This document shows positions 1 through 7,903 of a stretch of DNA of 38,482 nt, one piece after another (within the stretch, counting starts at the first letter, position 1; each line of letters opens with the position of its first letter). The position numbers were made by a program, and so were the translations under genes. Source of the DNA: Flavobacteriales bacterium (GTDB lineage: Bacteria > Bacteroidota > Bacteroidia > Flavobacteriales_D > Crocinitomicaceae). The stretch is from contig VEQH01000042.1 in NCBI GenBank assembly GCA_018883325.1, positions 1 to 38,482 on the forward strand, given 5' to 3'. The notes under the pieces were generated by a model. That model searched no databases and had not been told where the DNA came from. It saw only the letters and a program-made list of their open reading frames with translations.

Positions 1-1
1 A

Positions 2-139
2 TTGTTCTTATTGGGAAGTGTGGCTATGAATCGAAAAGAATATAATGGTGCGATTTATCAATTCTCATATGAACAAAAATTATTTCATAAATTTGATGTG
101 GAAAATCAAAATTCGGAGGAAGCAGCTCCTATTATTTAG
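2..139 (+). CDS. 3' end of an unidentified gene (partial)
   Basis: An open frame runs from the window edge to a TAG at 137-139 and gives 45 residues, ending in EEAAPII. The visible part contains an LFLLGSVAMNRKEYNGAIY stretch that could be the end of a membrane or structural domain, but this is too little to assign a family. No stop interrupts the frame and the codon use fits the surroundings, so it is probably the real C-terminus of a gene that begins outside the window. It is followed directly by the repeat region at 203-640. Confidence 0.4.
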   Translation: MFLLGSVAMNRKEYNGAIYQFSYEQKLFHKFDVENQNSEEAAPII

Positions 140-202
140 GGCTGTTTCCAAAGAAAATTTAATCAAAATTGATTAAGCTTTACACACTTTTTTGAACACT
201 AC

Positions 203-377
203 CATTTCAAACAATAATAAACCATTAAAATGGTTGTTATTTTGGGCGTGAATTTCCATAGGTACGGGTTTAAACCTTACCTACGGAATGTGTACAAAAC
301 AATCAATGGTTTTAACCATTTTACAATTTTTGTAATCCTTCAAATCAAATGGCGGACGTGGATTTTTTAGAATTTCT
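203..377. repeat. Dispersed repeat, copy 1 (imperfect palindrome)
   Basis: This copy shares almost all of its sequence with 475-640. It begins with a small hairpin (AACCATT-AA-AATGGTT), followed by an imperfect palindrome at 256-286 (CCATAGGTACGGGTTT followed by AAACCTTACCTACGG), then TGTGTACAAAACAA and a TTACAATTTTTGTAA hairpin. It ends near GGCGGACGTGGATTTTTT. Several successive hairpins without coding potential suggest a REP-like or RAYT-mobilised element, which is an inference. The first copy has lost one base and several pairs of the palindrome, so it looks the more decayed of the two. Confidence 0.7.
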
Positions 378-474
378 TACCGATGCTTAGGATTCAATTT
401 AGTCTTAAAAAATCAAGTACCTATAAATTGTGCATTAGGGATTTTTATTCCGCTAGCACGACATTCCGTTATCT

Positions 475-640
475 CATTTCAACATTAATAAACCATTAAA
501 ATGGTTGTGTTTTTGGACGTGAATTTCCATAGGTACGGGTTTAAACCCGTACCTATGGAATGTGTACAAAACAACCAATGTTTTTACCAATTTACAATTT
601 TTGTAACCCTTTAAATCAAATGGCGAACGTGGATTTTTCA
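475..640. repeat. Dispersed repeat, copy 2, overlapping the mcrC-like stop
   Basis: This is the second copy of the element at 203-377, offset by about 271 bases. Its right end runs through the stop codon of the mcrC-like gene (616-618), so the last six or so codons of that gene (KSTFAI-stop) are repeat sequence. The spacer between the copies (378-474) has no counterpart elsewhere in the window and no convincing open frame. The element may also act as the transcription end of the minus-strand cluster. Confidence 0.7.
527..558. repeat. Perfect 32-bp palindrome
   Basis: CCATAGGTACGGGTTT is followed directly by its exact reverse complement, giving 16-base arms with no spacer. As RNA it would fold into a strong hairpin. 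It lies 58 bases past the stop of the mcrC-like gene in that gene's direction of transcription, so it could stop transcription or protect the 3' end, although no U-run follows. It could also be the recognition structure of a REP/RAYT-type transposase, which is not encoded in the window. Confidence 0.8.
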
Positions 641-3096
641 TTATTTTTCTCTTTAATTTTAGTCAAAACATCATCAAATGTTATGATTAAACCATTCTCT
701 AAATATTGTAAATACGGAAAATTACCTGAACTTTCTATATCAAGTCCAATAGATAATTTAAAGATGACTCCCGTTTTATCATCTTTGATATTAGACCATT
801 CCATTTTAAACTCTTCGCCAGTTCTTTGTAGTGTAGAATAAAGTTTATAAGCAGATTCATTGGTTATGTAAAGTGCTCTACTATTCATTTCTGTTTTGTA
901 GAGATTTAACCCTCTCAAAGTTGTATATCTAAAATTTATTGGAATTATATCTTTTGAGATTTCAATGGTTTCAATATTACTATCTAAATGAAAAACTATA
1001 TACTTCACGTGAGTTAATGCCCAAGTTGTGCCAGTTTTTCTAAGTTCTTCTTTGGTCATGATTTCCCACCGAATCACCTTTCTTAACTCAGCCATTTTTT
1101 TTCCTGACCTAGTTAACAAAACATATTCAGTTCGATAAATGCGACTTTTGTCATTCTCGACATGAGGAACATAATGAATGTTCTTCGTTTTCAAATAATC
1201 TAGTCTGGCATCTTGATTATTTGATTTTATCAAACCGATTGTTACAGTCTTATCAAACTCTTCTCTTTTAGAAACATATTCTGAATAATCCATCCCCACA
1301 AACTCCCTGTAATGATCTTCGGGTGTCTTTTCAATGAATAATTTATTAAGGTAATTTTCAACCAGGGTTGTTTTCGATGGCAACATGGGCAAAGCACCAA
1401 TGTTCACATAGTCAATGCTCTTGAAATATTTTGAGTAAGTATATTCTTTTTCAGATTTTGGATAGGGATAGAGTATAATACCGCCTAAATTTTTAATCGT
1501 AGTTTTATATGACGTGTCGTCAGAATCTAATTCAGAGTGAAGTATTGCATCTCGATAACGGTGTAATTGACCTATTGCATCATCAGGTGCATCAAATTTC
1601 GCTTCTAATGTTTCACTATCCTTTGAATCATTATTCGTATACAAAGCTTCATTGAAGCGGTATTTTGCATCAAAAATGAACCAAAAAGGTTTATCATAAC
1701 CCTTTTTCGTGAACTTTAATGTGTGATCAGGTTTCTGTTTGAATGTGAAAGTTTTCTTTCCATCAGTTGTAAATTCACGGTTAAAATAGATGTTTATTTC
1801 TTCTTGAACAGAATTTTTGAATTTAATTTTTGATTGTTCACCTTCTCTTAAATCAACTTTGAATTTTCCTGCTTGAATATTAATTAAATCTTGGTAATTA
1901 ATTCTAAAAGAAGACAAACGCATAACAATGTCCGTCAGTTTTAGAAAACACCAATATTCGTATAACTGGGATATGTTTTTGGATTCAATTTTGAAAATGT
2001 CATCATTTGAAATATCCAATCCTTTTTGAAGTAATTGATGAATTTGAAGAAAGTCTTTGTAGCCTGAAGCTTTTGTTAATGTCGTTGAAAAATGATTTTG
2101 TTTTTCAAAGTTACCGACTTCATGGAAAGGTGATTGCATGAGGAATCCGCTCAATCTACTGATGTAATTATCCGTTTTTGAATTCAAATTATCTCTATTC
2201 GAAATTTGGTATTTTTCCAAATCTCGTTTAAATGTCATCAGTTTATAAATAGTCTGTTTGGCAGCATACTTAACAAAACGATTTTCATAATTATCGTAGG
2301 TAATTTTCTTTTTCACAGATAAGGCATGTGAAAAAAAGTTGTCGGTTATTAATTCTATTCCATTGTTTGGATTAAACGAACAAAATTTCGTATTCTGTTG
2401 GAGCCAAACTCTATTTTTTGGGGAATGTTTTTTAATTCTATCTACACTTTCTACTCGCTGTTCGGTTACTATATCGTGCTTCGGGTTGCGACGTATAATT
2501 TCTATGCTTTTAATCAAAGCTTCATAAAGAGTATCGAAAATATTCCACCATTCGATTTCTGTTGTTTGTCCAACTACTTTTGGCTTCGCCTTTTGATAGG
2601 TGTCACGCAAAATCGAATAAGTGAGATTGTGAATGATTTTCGAAATATCCTCCATAATCGCTCTGTAATCACTCTTGTAATCCATCTTTTGAGGGAAGAC
2701 CTCAGTTTTTAACCTAAATATTTCATTTCCAAGAGGACAAGTAATTTTGAATTCAGTTATACCAACCTGATCTTTAAAAGTAAATCCGGTATTCAATAAT
2801 TGCATTGAATTTACATTTTTAGACGAAGCAGTTTCTTTGTTGTTGACAAATAGCTTATAGCTCTTTTCAGATTGATTTGTAGAGAATAACCCAATGATTG
2901 TTATCGGTTGCCACTCAAAAATGTGAAACTTATCAGAATCTATTGGTTCCTGTTTTTTTTGAAGAATTTCAACACTGAAATTTTCTGAACCGTTGACTTG
3001 AGATGGGTAGAAATTTCGCTTCGTATTAGCAATATCAATTGTTATGGTGCCATGACCATCAATTACATAAGTGCTATTTCTTAAGATCTCATCCAT
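616..3096 (-). CDS. McrC-like restriction nuclease subunit (DUF2357, PD-(D/E)XK)
   Basis: A protein of 826 residues that is probably the DNA-cutting partner of the McrB-like motor encoded just upstream. The C-terminal half has a recognisable PD-(D/E)XK nuclease core: PDHTL with D457, then FIFDAKYR with D476 and K478, then GQLHRYRD with Q510 and Y514. This pattern is typical of the DUF2357/McrC group. The N-terminal ~300 residues look like the DUF2357 region with beta-rich segments. Two starts are possible. A TTG at 3105 would add MGL, but an ATG at 3096 overlaps the McrB-like stop as TGATG, which fits translational coupling, so the ATG is chosen. The last residues are encoded by a dispersed repeat. 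All catalytic residues appear present. The family call is confident; anti-phage function is inferred. Confidence 0.85.
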   Translation of the reverse strand: MDEILRNSTYVIDGHGTITIDIANTKRNFYPSQVNGSENFSVEILQKKQEPIDSDKFHIFEWQPITIIGLFSTNQSEKSYKLFVNNKETASSKNVNSMQLLNTGFTFKDQVGITEFKITCPLGNEIFRLKTEVFPQKMDYKSDYRAIMEDISKIIHNLTYSILRDTYQKAKPKVVGQTTEIEWWNIFDTLYEALIKSIEIIRRNPKHDIVTEQRVESVDRIKKHSPKNRVWLQQNTKFCSFNPNNGIELITDNFFSHALSVKKKITYDNYENRFVKYAAKQTIYKLMTFKRDLEKYQISNRDNLNSKTDNYISRLSGFLMQSPFHEVGNFEKQNHFSTTLTKASGYKDFLQIHQLLQKGLDISNDDIFKIESKNISQLYEYWCFLKLTDIVMRLSSFRINYQDLINIQAGKFKVDLREGEQSKIKFKNSVQEEINIYFNREFTTDGKKTFTFKQKPDHTLKFTKKGYDKPFWFIFDAKYRFNEALYTNNDSKDSETLEAKFDAPDDAIGQLHRYRDAILHSELDSDDTSYKTTIKNLGGIILYPYPKSEKEYTYSKYFKSIDYVNIGALPMLPSKTTLVENYLNKLFIEKTPEDHYREFVGMDYSEYVSKREEFDKTVTIGLIKSNNQDARLDYLKTKNIHYVPHVENDKSRIYRTEYVLLTRSGKKMAELRKVIRWEIMTKEELRKTGTTWALTHVKYIVFHLDSNIETIEISKDIIPINFRYTTLRGLNLYKTEMNSRALYITNESAYKLYSTLQRTGEEFKMEWSNIKDDKTGVIFKLSIGLDIESSGNFPYLQYLENGLIITFDDVLTKIKEKNNEKSTFAI

Positions 3097-4763
3097 CAAA
3101 CCCAAAACGAAGTAAATCTATCTTCATCAAAGCGCTCCAACATAAAAATCAATTTTTCCAATGATTTTGGATAGTCAGAATTATCGATTAAGCTCTTTCT
3201 GTTTTTTTGAAGGTACGTTATGTCTGGATTTTCTTCAGACAATTTTTCACCTGAAAACTTATTAATGAGACCAACTAAAACCTTTTGAGTCCGAATTGAA
3301 CTTCCGTGAATTCTTGGTAGTATTTTTTGCATAAATTGAAAATCTAAAGCTTCTTTATTATTCAGTAGTTTCTCTTTTTTCGCATATGTGATGTAGAAAA
3401 TAATTTCATCGCGAACGCGGTAGGCAAAATGCAGGTCTGCTATGCGAAGAATCTCATTGATTTCCTTTATCTCATTGAGTTCTTTATCGGCATCCTTTTT
3501 ATCTGTTTCTGAGAGGTCTTTACTTCCAATGTACTCACCACGTAACTTCTCATTCGTAAAATCAACTAAGGGAGCAACGTCTTCAGCTTGTTTTTCGAGC
3601 CAATCCAATTCAACTGTATTCATTTCTATTGAATTTGCTCTATCCAGTACTTTTCGTGAGAATGGGTGTGTGGTTTCGTCCATATTTACAGTGCCAATCA
3701 AATAGAGGTTTTCAGGCCAATGTAGGTTTTTGAAGTCGTCTTTGTTTGTAGCATCTTTTATTTGACTCTCGGAAACTATAGAATCGGTAATAATTATTCC
3801 ATTTTCATTACTTCTTGTTTCAATGATACTCAAAAAATCTGAAAAGTAGTGTTCTACTCTCGCCAAATTCATTTCATCCAAAATAAAAAAGAATGGTTTT
3901 TGTGGAGATTCTTTAGCTTTTAAAATTGCATCTGTTAGTGGTTTTGAAATGAATTGACCATTCAATGCTGTATAGCCAATCAAATCAGACGCGTCAGTCC
4001 AATCTGGCCTTACAGGAACTTGAATTACCTGCTCCTTTGACATGCCAACAGCCTCAGCAAATAAACGTGGTAACTGTGTTTTTCCCGTTCCTGAAATACC
4101 AGCAAGAATAACAAATGGCTTTGTTTTTAGCGACAAATAGAAGTTAGCTATCTCTTCTCTTTTGAAGTTGAATCCTTTGGATTTGATGAAGGATTCTATA
4201 TGGGTAATTGTTTTTTGCATTTGATTTTGCCCTTTTGATGAAGCAGATGGCTGTAAATTCGAATTATTTTCTTGAAGTTTCAAAAATTGATGAAAGCAAT
4301 TCGATAAAATATTTTTAGGCTCTTCGTTATCTACAATTTCTAATAACTGTTCGATATTCTTTATTCTGTTAGCTGTTGAGTTTGTTGAAGTGCGTTCTCC
4401 AAATAGATAGGTTATTTCTGCACTTCCTAGTGATTTCCATGACCATTTTTTTTGTGTAGTGTATTGATCAATTATTTTTAAACGAACAAACTCGTCAAAT
4501 TTACCTGAGACTTCAAATTCATTATTCCCGTCTTCAAAATATGTTTTTTCATTCTTTTTCTTTGTAGGGATATCAACTTTTTCAAGTGAGGTAAATAATA
4601 CCCAATTATCTGTTTTATTCACCACAAAAACAAAATCTCCCTGTTCAAGATTTTTAAAAAATTTGTTATTCCAATAAAAATAATTTTTATCGGGGGAAAA
4701 AAGCTCTTTAGCGTTTGGTGCTGCTGAACTTTTTACCTCATATATCATTACTTGTTCTTTCAT
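3096..4763 (-). CDS. McrB-like AAA+ NTPase with N-terminal reader-like domain
   Basis: A motor protein of 555 residues, expected to form a hexamer that drives the McrC-like nuclease. It carries Walker A GISGTGKT (222-229), Walker B FFFILDEMNLARVEHYF (291-307) and LIGTVNMDETTHPFSRKVLDR (355-375). In classical McrB the last motif reads MNTAD and sets GTP preference. Here the stretch is VNMDE, so ATP use is possible. Residues 1-120, with FYWNNKFFKNLEQGDFVF and short beta strands, resemble an EVE/PUA-type small-molecule or modified-base reader, which is a weak resemblance. Residues ~125-210 look helical. The start overlaps the MazG-like stop by four bases (ATGA) and the stop overlaps the next gene, so the genes are coupled. 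The AAA+ call is firm; the reader call is tentative. Confidence 0.87.
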   Translation of the reverse strand: MKEQVMIYEVKSSAAPNAKELFSPDKNYFYWNNKFFKNLEQGDFVFVVNKTDNWVLFTSLEKVDIPTKKKNEKTYFEDGNNEFEVSGKFDEFVRLKIIDQYTTQKKWSWKSLGSAEITYLFGERTSTNSTANRIKNIEQLLEIVDNEEPKNILSNCFHQFLKLQENNSNLQPSASSKGQNQMQKTITHIESFIKSKGFNFKREEIANFYLSLKTKPFVILAGISGTGKTQLPRLFAEAVGMSKEQVIQVPVRPDWTDASDLIGYTALNGQFISKPLTDAILKAKESPQKPFFFILDEMNLARVEHYFSDFLSIIETRSNENGIIITDSIVSESQIKDATNKDDFKNLHWPENLYLIGTVNMDETTHPFSRKVLDRANSIEMNTVELDWLEKQAEDVAPLVDFTNEKLRGEYIGSKDLSETDKKDADKELNEIKEINEILRIADLHFAYRVRDEIIFYITYAKKEKLLNNKEALDFQFMQKILPRIHGSSIRTQKVLVGLINKFSGEKLSEENPDITYLQKNRKSLIDNSDYPKSLEKLIFMLERFDEDRFTSFWV

Positions 4764-5365
4764 AACTCATCATATTTCTTAGCACTCCCTTTCGCCTTGT
4801 CAACTGGATATTTTTCTGCATTCTTCTGTATTTTTTCCAATACAATTTCCTCAATATTGAACTTGTATTTTTCAGCAATCAGAAATGCATAAGCGAAAAC
4901 ATCAGCCAATTCTTCTTTTACTTTATCTTCATTTGCATCATTTGCATCTTTCCAAAGAAATGTTTCTAATAATTCTCCGGCTTCTATGTTTAAGGCAATC
5001 GCTAAATCTTTGGAATTATGAAATTGTTCCCAATCTCTATTATTCCGAAAATCTATGAGTTGTTTAGTGATGAAATCTGTTTGGGGTTTTGAAAAAAAAT
5101 CTCTATGAATAGTTAAAAGCATCTCATCTAAGTAGGCATGAGGTCCAAAAAAAACTGGATTTTTGTCTATTTTATTTTCTTCATCAAAATCTTCTATTGA
5201 TAATTCAGAATAACCATTTTTGAGAAGAAAAACATTAACTTCATCAATTTGCTCTTTGAAACTTTCTTTGAATTTATAAACTTTGACAAAGGTAAATTCA
5301 TTTAGTAAATGACCACCGTACAATTCAGCTCCTGTCTGACTTGAAGGGAAAAAATCTCTCAACAT
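4760..5365 (-). CDS. MazG-like nucleotide pyrophosphohydrolase with extra N-terminal region
   Basis: A protein of 201 residues. The C-terminal half matches the all-alpha NTP pyrophosphohydrolase (MazG/RS21-C6) fold: RNNRDWEQFHNSKDLAIAL leads in, EAGELLE gives E128 and E131, and EELADVFAYA gives E152 and D155, which are the four magnesium ligands. Such enzymes hydrolyse dNTPs to dNMP and pyrophosphate. About 100 residues before it match no family I recognise. Start choice: an ATG at 5365 follows the TPR gene's stop by one base. An upstream ATG at 5413 would add 16 residues (MIMSSKQHFNFLKSNN) and overlap that gene by 47 bases, so 5365 is preferred but not proven. Its place between a TPR-peptidase and McrBC-like genes suggests a nucleotide-sensing or nucleotide-depleting role in defence (inference). 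Confidence 0.82.
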   Translation of the reverse strand: MLRDFFPSSQTGAELYGGHLLNEFTFVKVYKFKESFKEQIDEVNVFLLKNGYSELSIEDFDEENKIDKNPVFFGPHAYLDEMLLTIHRDFFSKPQTDFITKQLIDFRNNRDWEQFHNSKDLAIALNIEAGELLETFLWKDANDANEDKVKEELADVFAYAFLIAEKYKFNIEEIVLEKIQKNAEKYPVDKAKGSAKKYDEL

Positions 5366-5366
5366 A

Positions 5367-7340
5367 TTATTGCTTTTTAAAAAATTGAAGTGCTGTTTTG
5401 AACTCATTATCAAATGGCAATTTCAATTCTGAGAGCATTTCAGGTATCGCTATCGCCCAACTTACATAGTAATATGCTAAAATATGATAGCCCGAAAATA
5501 GTTTATCCTTAATGCCATTAATTCTGTAATCAGAATTGTTTGGATTATATCCATGAATTCCTTGCATTGCTATGTCTACAGCTATTTTTTTTATTTCTTC
5601 TTTGTCCTTGTTTTCGAAAAATTGTAATGCATCTAACATATACATTACAACAGGCATATTCAGTTCAGATTCTTTATGAGAATTTAAGAACTTTTCCATT
5701 TCCCTTTCTTTGTAAGGATCTTTCGATTCTAATTCATAAGGGTCTTCTTCTATAGATTTTAATAAATTATCAATATCCAATCTTTTCGAACGGAATTCTA
5801 TTTCACTTACTAACTCAAAATTCTTATCTAACTTTAAATCCTCTGCCCAATGTAAAACCAATTCATACTCTTCTGCTGGTTCTTTATTGTCTCGATATTG
5901 AAGAAATTCCTCGTAAAAATCATTTGCAGTTTTTAGTTCTGAAGATGAAGCTTTAAAGTCTTTAATAAAGTCTATACCATATAATTCTTTGAATTGAATT
6001 GCTCCAACTAGATTATAAATCTTACTTTTTGAGACTACGTTACTAGGTGAGAGTTCTAAAATATTTTTATCAGTTACAGCTTTAAGTCCTTCTTGAACCA
6101 TATTGTACAATGACAAAAATTGAAATGGTCTTAGTTCAACAAATTCATTAAAAAGAAAATTTTCAATAAACAAATCAATTGGAGCATTAAAAATTTGACT
6201 ATTAAGTCCTTCAAATAAATCTGTTTCGTACTTTTTTAATGATTGTTCAGATATCCCTAATTTCTTTAACTTAATTTGTGTTGATTCTATAGTTTTTAAA
6301 AATCTTTCTTTTTGCTCATTGTTTGCAATAAATAATTGATTCAGCTTGTTTTTTCTAGCATCAATCACAAAATCTAAATGCACTAATTCATGCATAATCA
6401 AATGTTCATAAGCAGGATATTTTGGGTTGAATTTGATAAAATGTTTTTCTCTATCATAATTTTCAGCAAATTCAATCTTAGCAGCTGTTGGAATATCTTC
6501 GTCTTTAATTATATCAATTTGCTTTTCACCTTCAAACTCTAATTTATGTCGATACTCTCTGAATATTTTTTTTCCGACTTCAGATACTGTTATTTTTTTT
6601 GAAAGTGCAAACAATTGTTGAACCGTATTTTGATACAATTCATCTTTCTTATTATTCGTTTTTATTGCTCTTGTATAACTGTAAAATGCTGATTGTAAAT
6701 CTGATTCCATTTCTGCAATCATTCCCAAAGCAAAATGAGTATTTGGATATTTATCATCAATTTTTATGGCCTCCCAAAAATATTTTTTCGCTTCAACTAA
6801 CTTTCCTTGTTGCATTAAATTTGCACCAATATTGTTGATTGTAATATTATCGTCCGGGTTTGCAATTAAAGCCTGATCATAATACTTCATCGCTGTCGAA
6901 ATATCATTTTTGAATTTCGCGAGGATGTTGCCCATCATCAGCAGGGCGTAGCCATTTTTGGAGTTCCAACGTAGGGCGTCAATCAAGCAATTAATCGCTT
7001 CGTCTTGGTCGCCTTCGTCAGAAAGGATTTGTCCCATGATTCGGTGGTATTCCGAAACCGTTGGATTGTTGGCAATGAGTTGTTGAAGTAGTTTTTTGGC
7101 AGGAGTGTAATCGCCTTTTTCACAAAGGGCAACTACTTTTCGGTAATCTGCTTCTTGTGAAAGAATGGAATTGGTGTCAATTTCGACTGTTACCCAATCT
7201 CCTTCGATACTAACTTTTGGCTGAAATGGCCCGTAGGAATAATAATTTTGTAACTTACTGACTATTAAGTCGTTACCCCCCCCCGTTAATTCAGGAAAAA
7301 GAGTATAAAGAAAGTCATCTATTTTATGAATAATTTTCAT
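5367..7340 (-). CDS. TPR protein with HExxH metallopeptidase motif
   Basis: A cytoplasmic protein of 657 residues without a signal peptide, first in the four-gene cluster. Residues ~58-255 form tetratricopeptide repeats (for example EYHRIMGQILSDEGDQDEAI and INNIGANLMQQGKLVEAKKY). They are followed by YEHLIMHELVHLDFVIDA, whose H317-E318-x-x-H321 is a zinc-metallopeptidase signature. A glutamate in FNEFVELRPF (E399 or E402) could be the third ligand. The C-terminal ~230 residues are helical and unassigned. The TPRs may sense a partner or phage protein and gate proteolysis (inference). A G9 tract at codons 19-22 could switch the gene on and off. The first ~450 bases look clearly richer in G+C than the rest, hinting at a mosaic gene. 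No confident promoter was found upstream. Confidence 0.8.
   Translation of the reverse strand: MKIIHKIDDFLYTLFPELTGGGNDLIVSKLQNYYSYGPFQPKVSIEGDWVTVEIDTNSILSQEADYRKVVALCEKGDYTPAKKLLQQLIANNPTVSEYHRIMGQILSDEGDQDEAINCLIDALRWNSKNGYALLMMGNILAKFKNDISTAMKYYDQALIANPDDNITINNIGANLMQQGKLVEAKKYFWEAIKIDDKYPNTHFALGMIAEMESDLQSAFYSYTRAIKTNNKKDELYQNTVQQLFALSKKITVSEVGKKIFREYRHKLEFEGEKQIDIIKDEDIPTAAKIEFAENYDREKHFIKFNPKYPAYEHLIMHELVHLDFVIDARKNKLNQLFIANNEQKERFLKTIESTQIKLKKLGISEQSLKKYETDLFEGLNSQIFNAPIDLFIENFLFNEFVELRPFQFLSLYNMVQEGLKAVTDKNILELSPSNVVSKSKIYNLVGAIQFKELYGIDFIKDFKASSSELKTANDFYEEFLQYRDNKEPAEEYELVLHWAEDLKLDKNFELVSEIEFRSKRLDIDNLLKSIEEDPYELESKDPYKEREMEKFLNSHKESELNMPVVMYMLDALQFFENKDKEEIKKIAVDIAMQGIHGYNPNNSDYRINGIKDKLFSGYHILAYYYVSWAIAIPEMLSELKLPFDNEFKTALQFFKKQ
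7276..7284 (-). repeat. G9 homopolymer inside the TPR-peptidase gene
   Basis: Nine C on the plus strand read as nine G in the coding strand, in codons 19-22 of the TPR-peptidase gene (T-G-G-G). With nine G the frame is open. With ten G the next codon is TAA, and with eight G a TAA TAG pair comes two codons after the tract. A single slip either way would therefore stop translation at about residue 23-25. This is the typical layout of a slipped-strand phase-variable switch near a 5' end. Variation itself cannot be shown from one sequence. Confidence 0.75.
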
Positions 7341-7903
7341 TTACGCTGTTGAAATTTGTAGAACGTAAAAATAGGATTTTTAATCTGAAAAATGTAAAAT
7401 CAAGAGTTGAGACAGGGAATTTTTAATGTTGAATTTTTAATGTTTAATTAGGATTACAACGCGAAGAGCGGAGTTTCATTTTTGAATGTTGAATTTTTAA
7501 TTTCTCGCACTGAGCCTGCCGAAGTGTGAATGTTGAATAAGGAAGATAAATATTATGTATCCATTTACCGAGGGAGATTTTAATGTTGAATTTTGTATTT
7601 AATTTCAACTTTTCTCCGCAAAGCGGACCTATTTTTTCTATGTTTCTATGTGGTTAACATTTTTACATTGAGCTTTTTGAATGTTGAATTAGGATTTCAA
7701 CTCGAAGAAAAATCTAAATGAATCTTAACGCGAAGAAGGGATTTTTAAATTTTCAAATTCTATCATTACCTTATTAGCACATTACATCATTAGCATATTT
7801 TCAATTCTCAACTCTCAACTTTTCACTTTTCACTTTTCTAAACCTCTTCCGCAACTGTGGACTCACTCCTTTTTCTATGTTTCTATGTGGTTAATTTTAG
7901 ATT
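7341..7903. repeat. Gene-free region made of dispersed intergenic repeats
   Basis: No convincing gene is present. The stretch is a patchwork of sequence words that recur elsewhere in the window: TGAATGTTGAATTTTTAATG-type units, the block with CTCCGCAAAGCGGAC and CTATGTTTCTATGTGGTTAA (7605-7660 and partly 7870-7895, also at 15690-15745 and 15955-16010), and a short CACTGAGCCTGCCGAAGTG near-palindrome (7508-7526). ATTAGCACATTAC (near 7775) recurs inverted at 38425-38452, and short tandem CACTTTT units lie near 7825-7840. It contains the 5' flank of the defence-like cluster; I found no confident promoter in it. Confidence 0.6.

Noticed and set aside
203..640. Possible CRISPR-like pair of repeats
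   Set aside because: Only two units of ~165 bp with hairpins and no regular short spacers; no cas genes.
3097..3105. TTG start adding three residues to the nuclease
   Set aside because: The ATG at 3096 overlaps the upstream stop as TGATG, a better and commoner coupling arrangement.
616..7340. Prophage or integrative element carrying the cluster
   Set aside because: No integrase, tRNA or attachment-site duplication is visible at either side; only repeats flank it.
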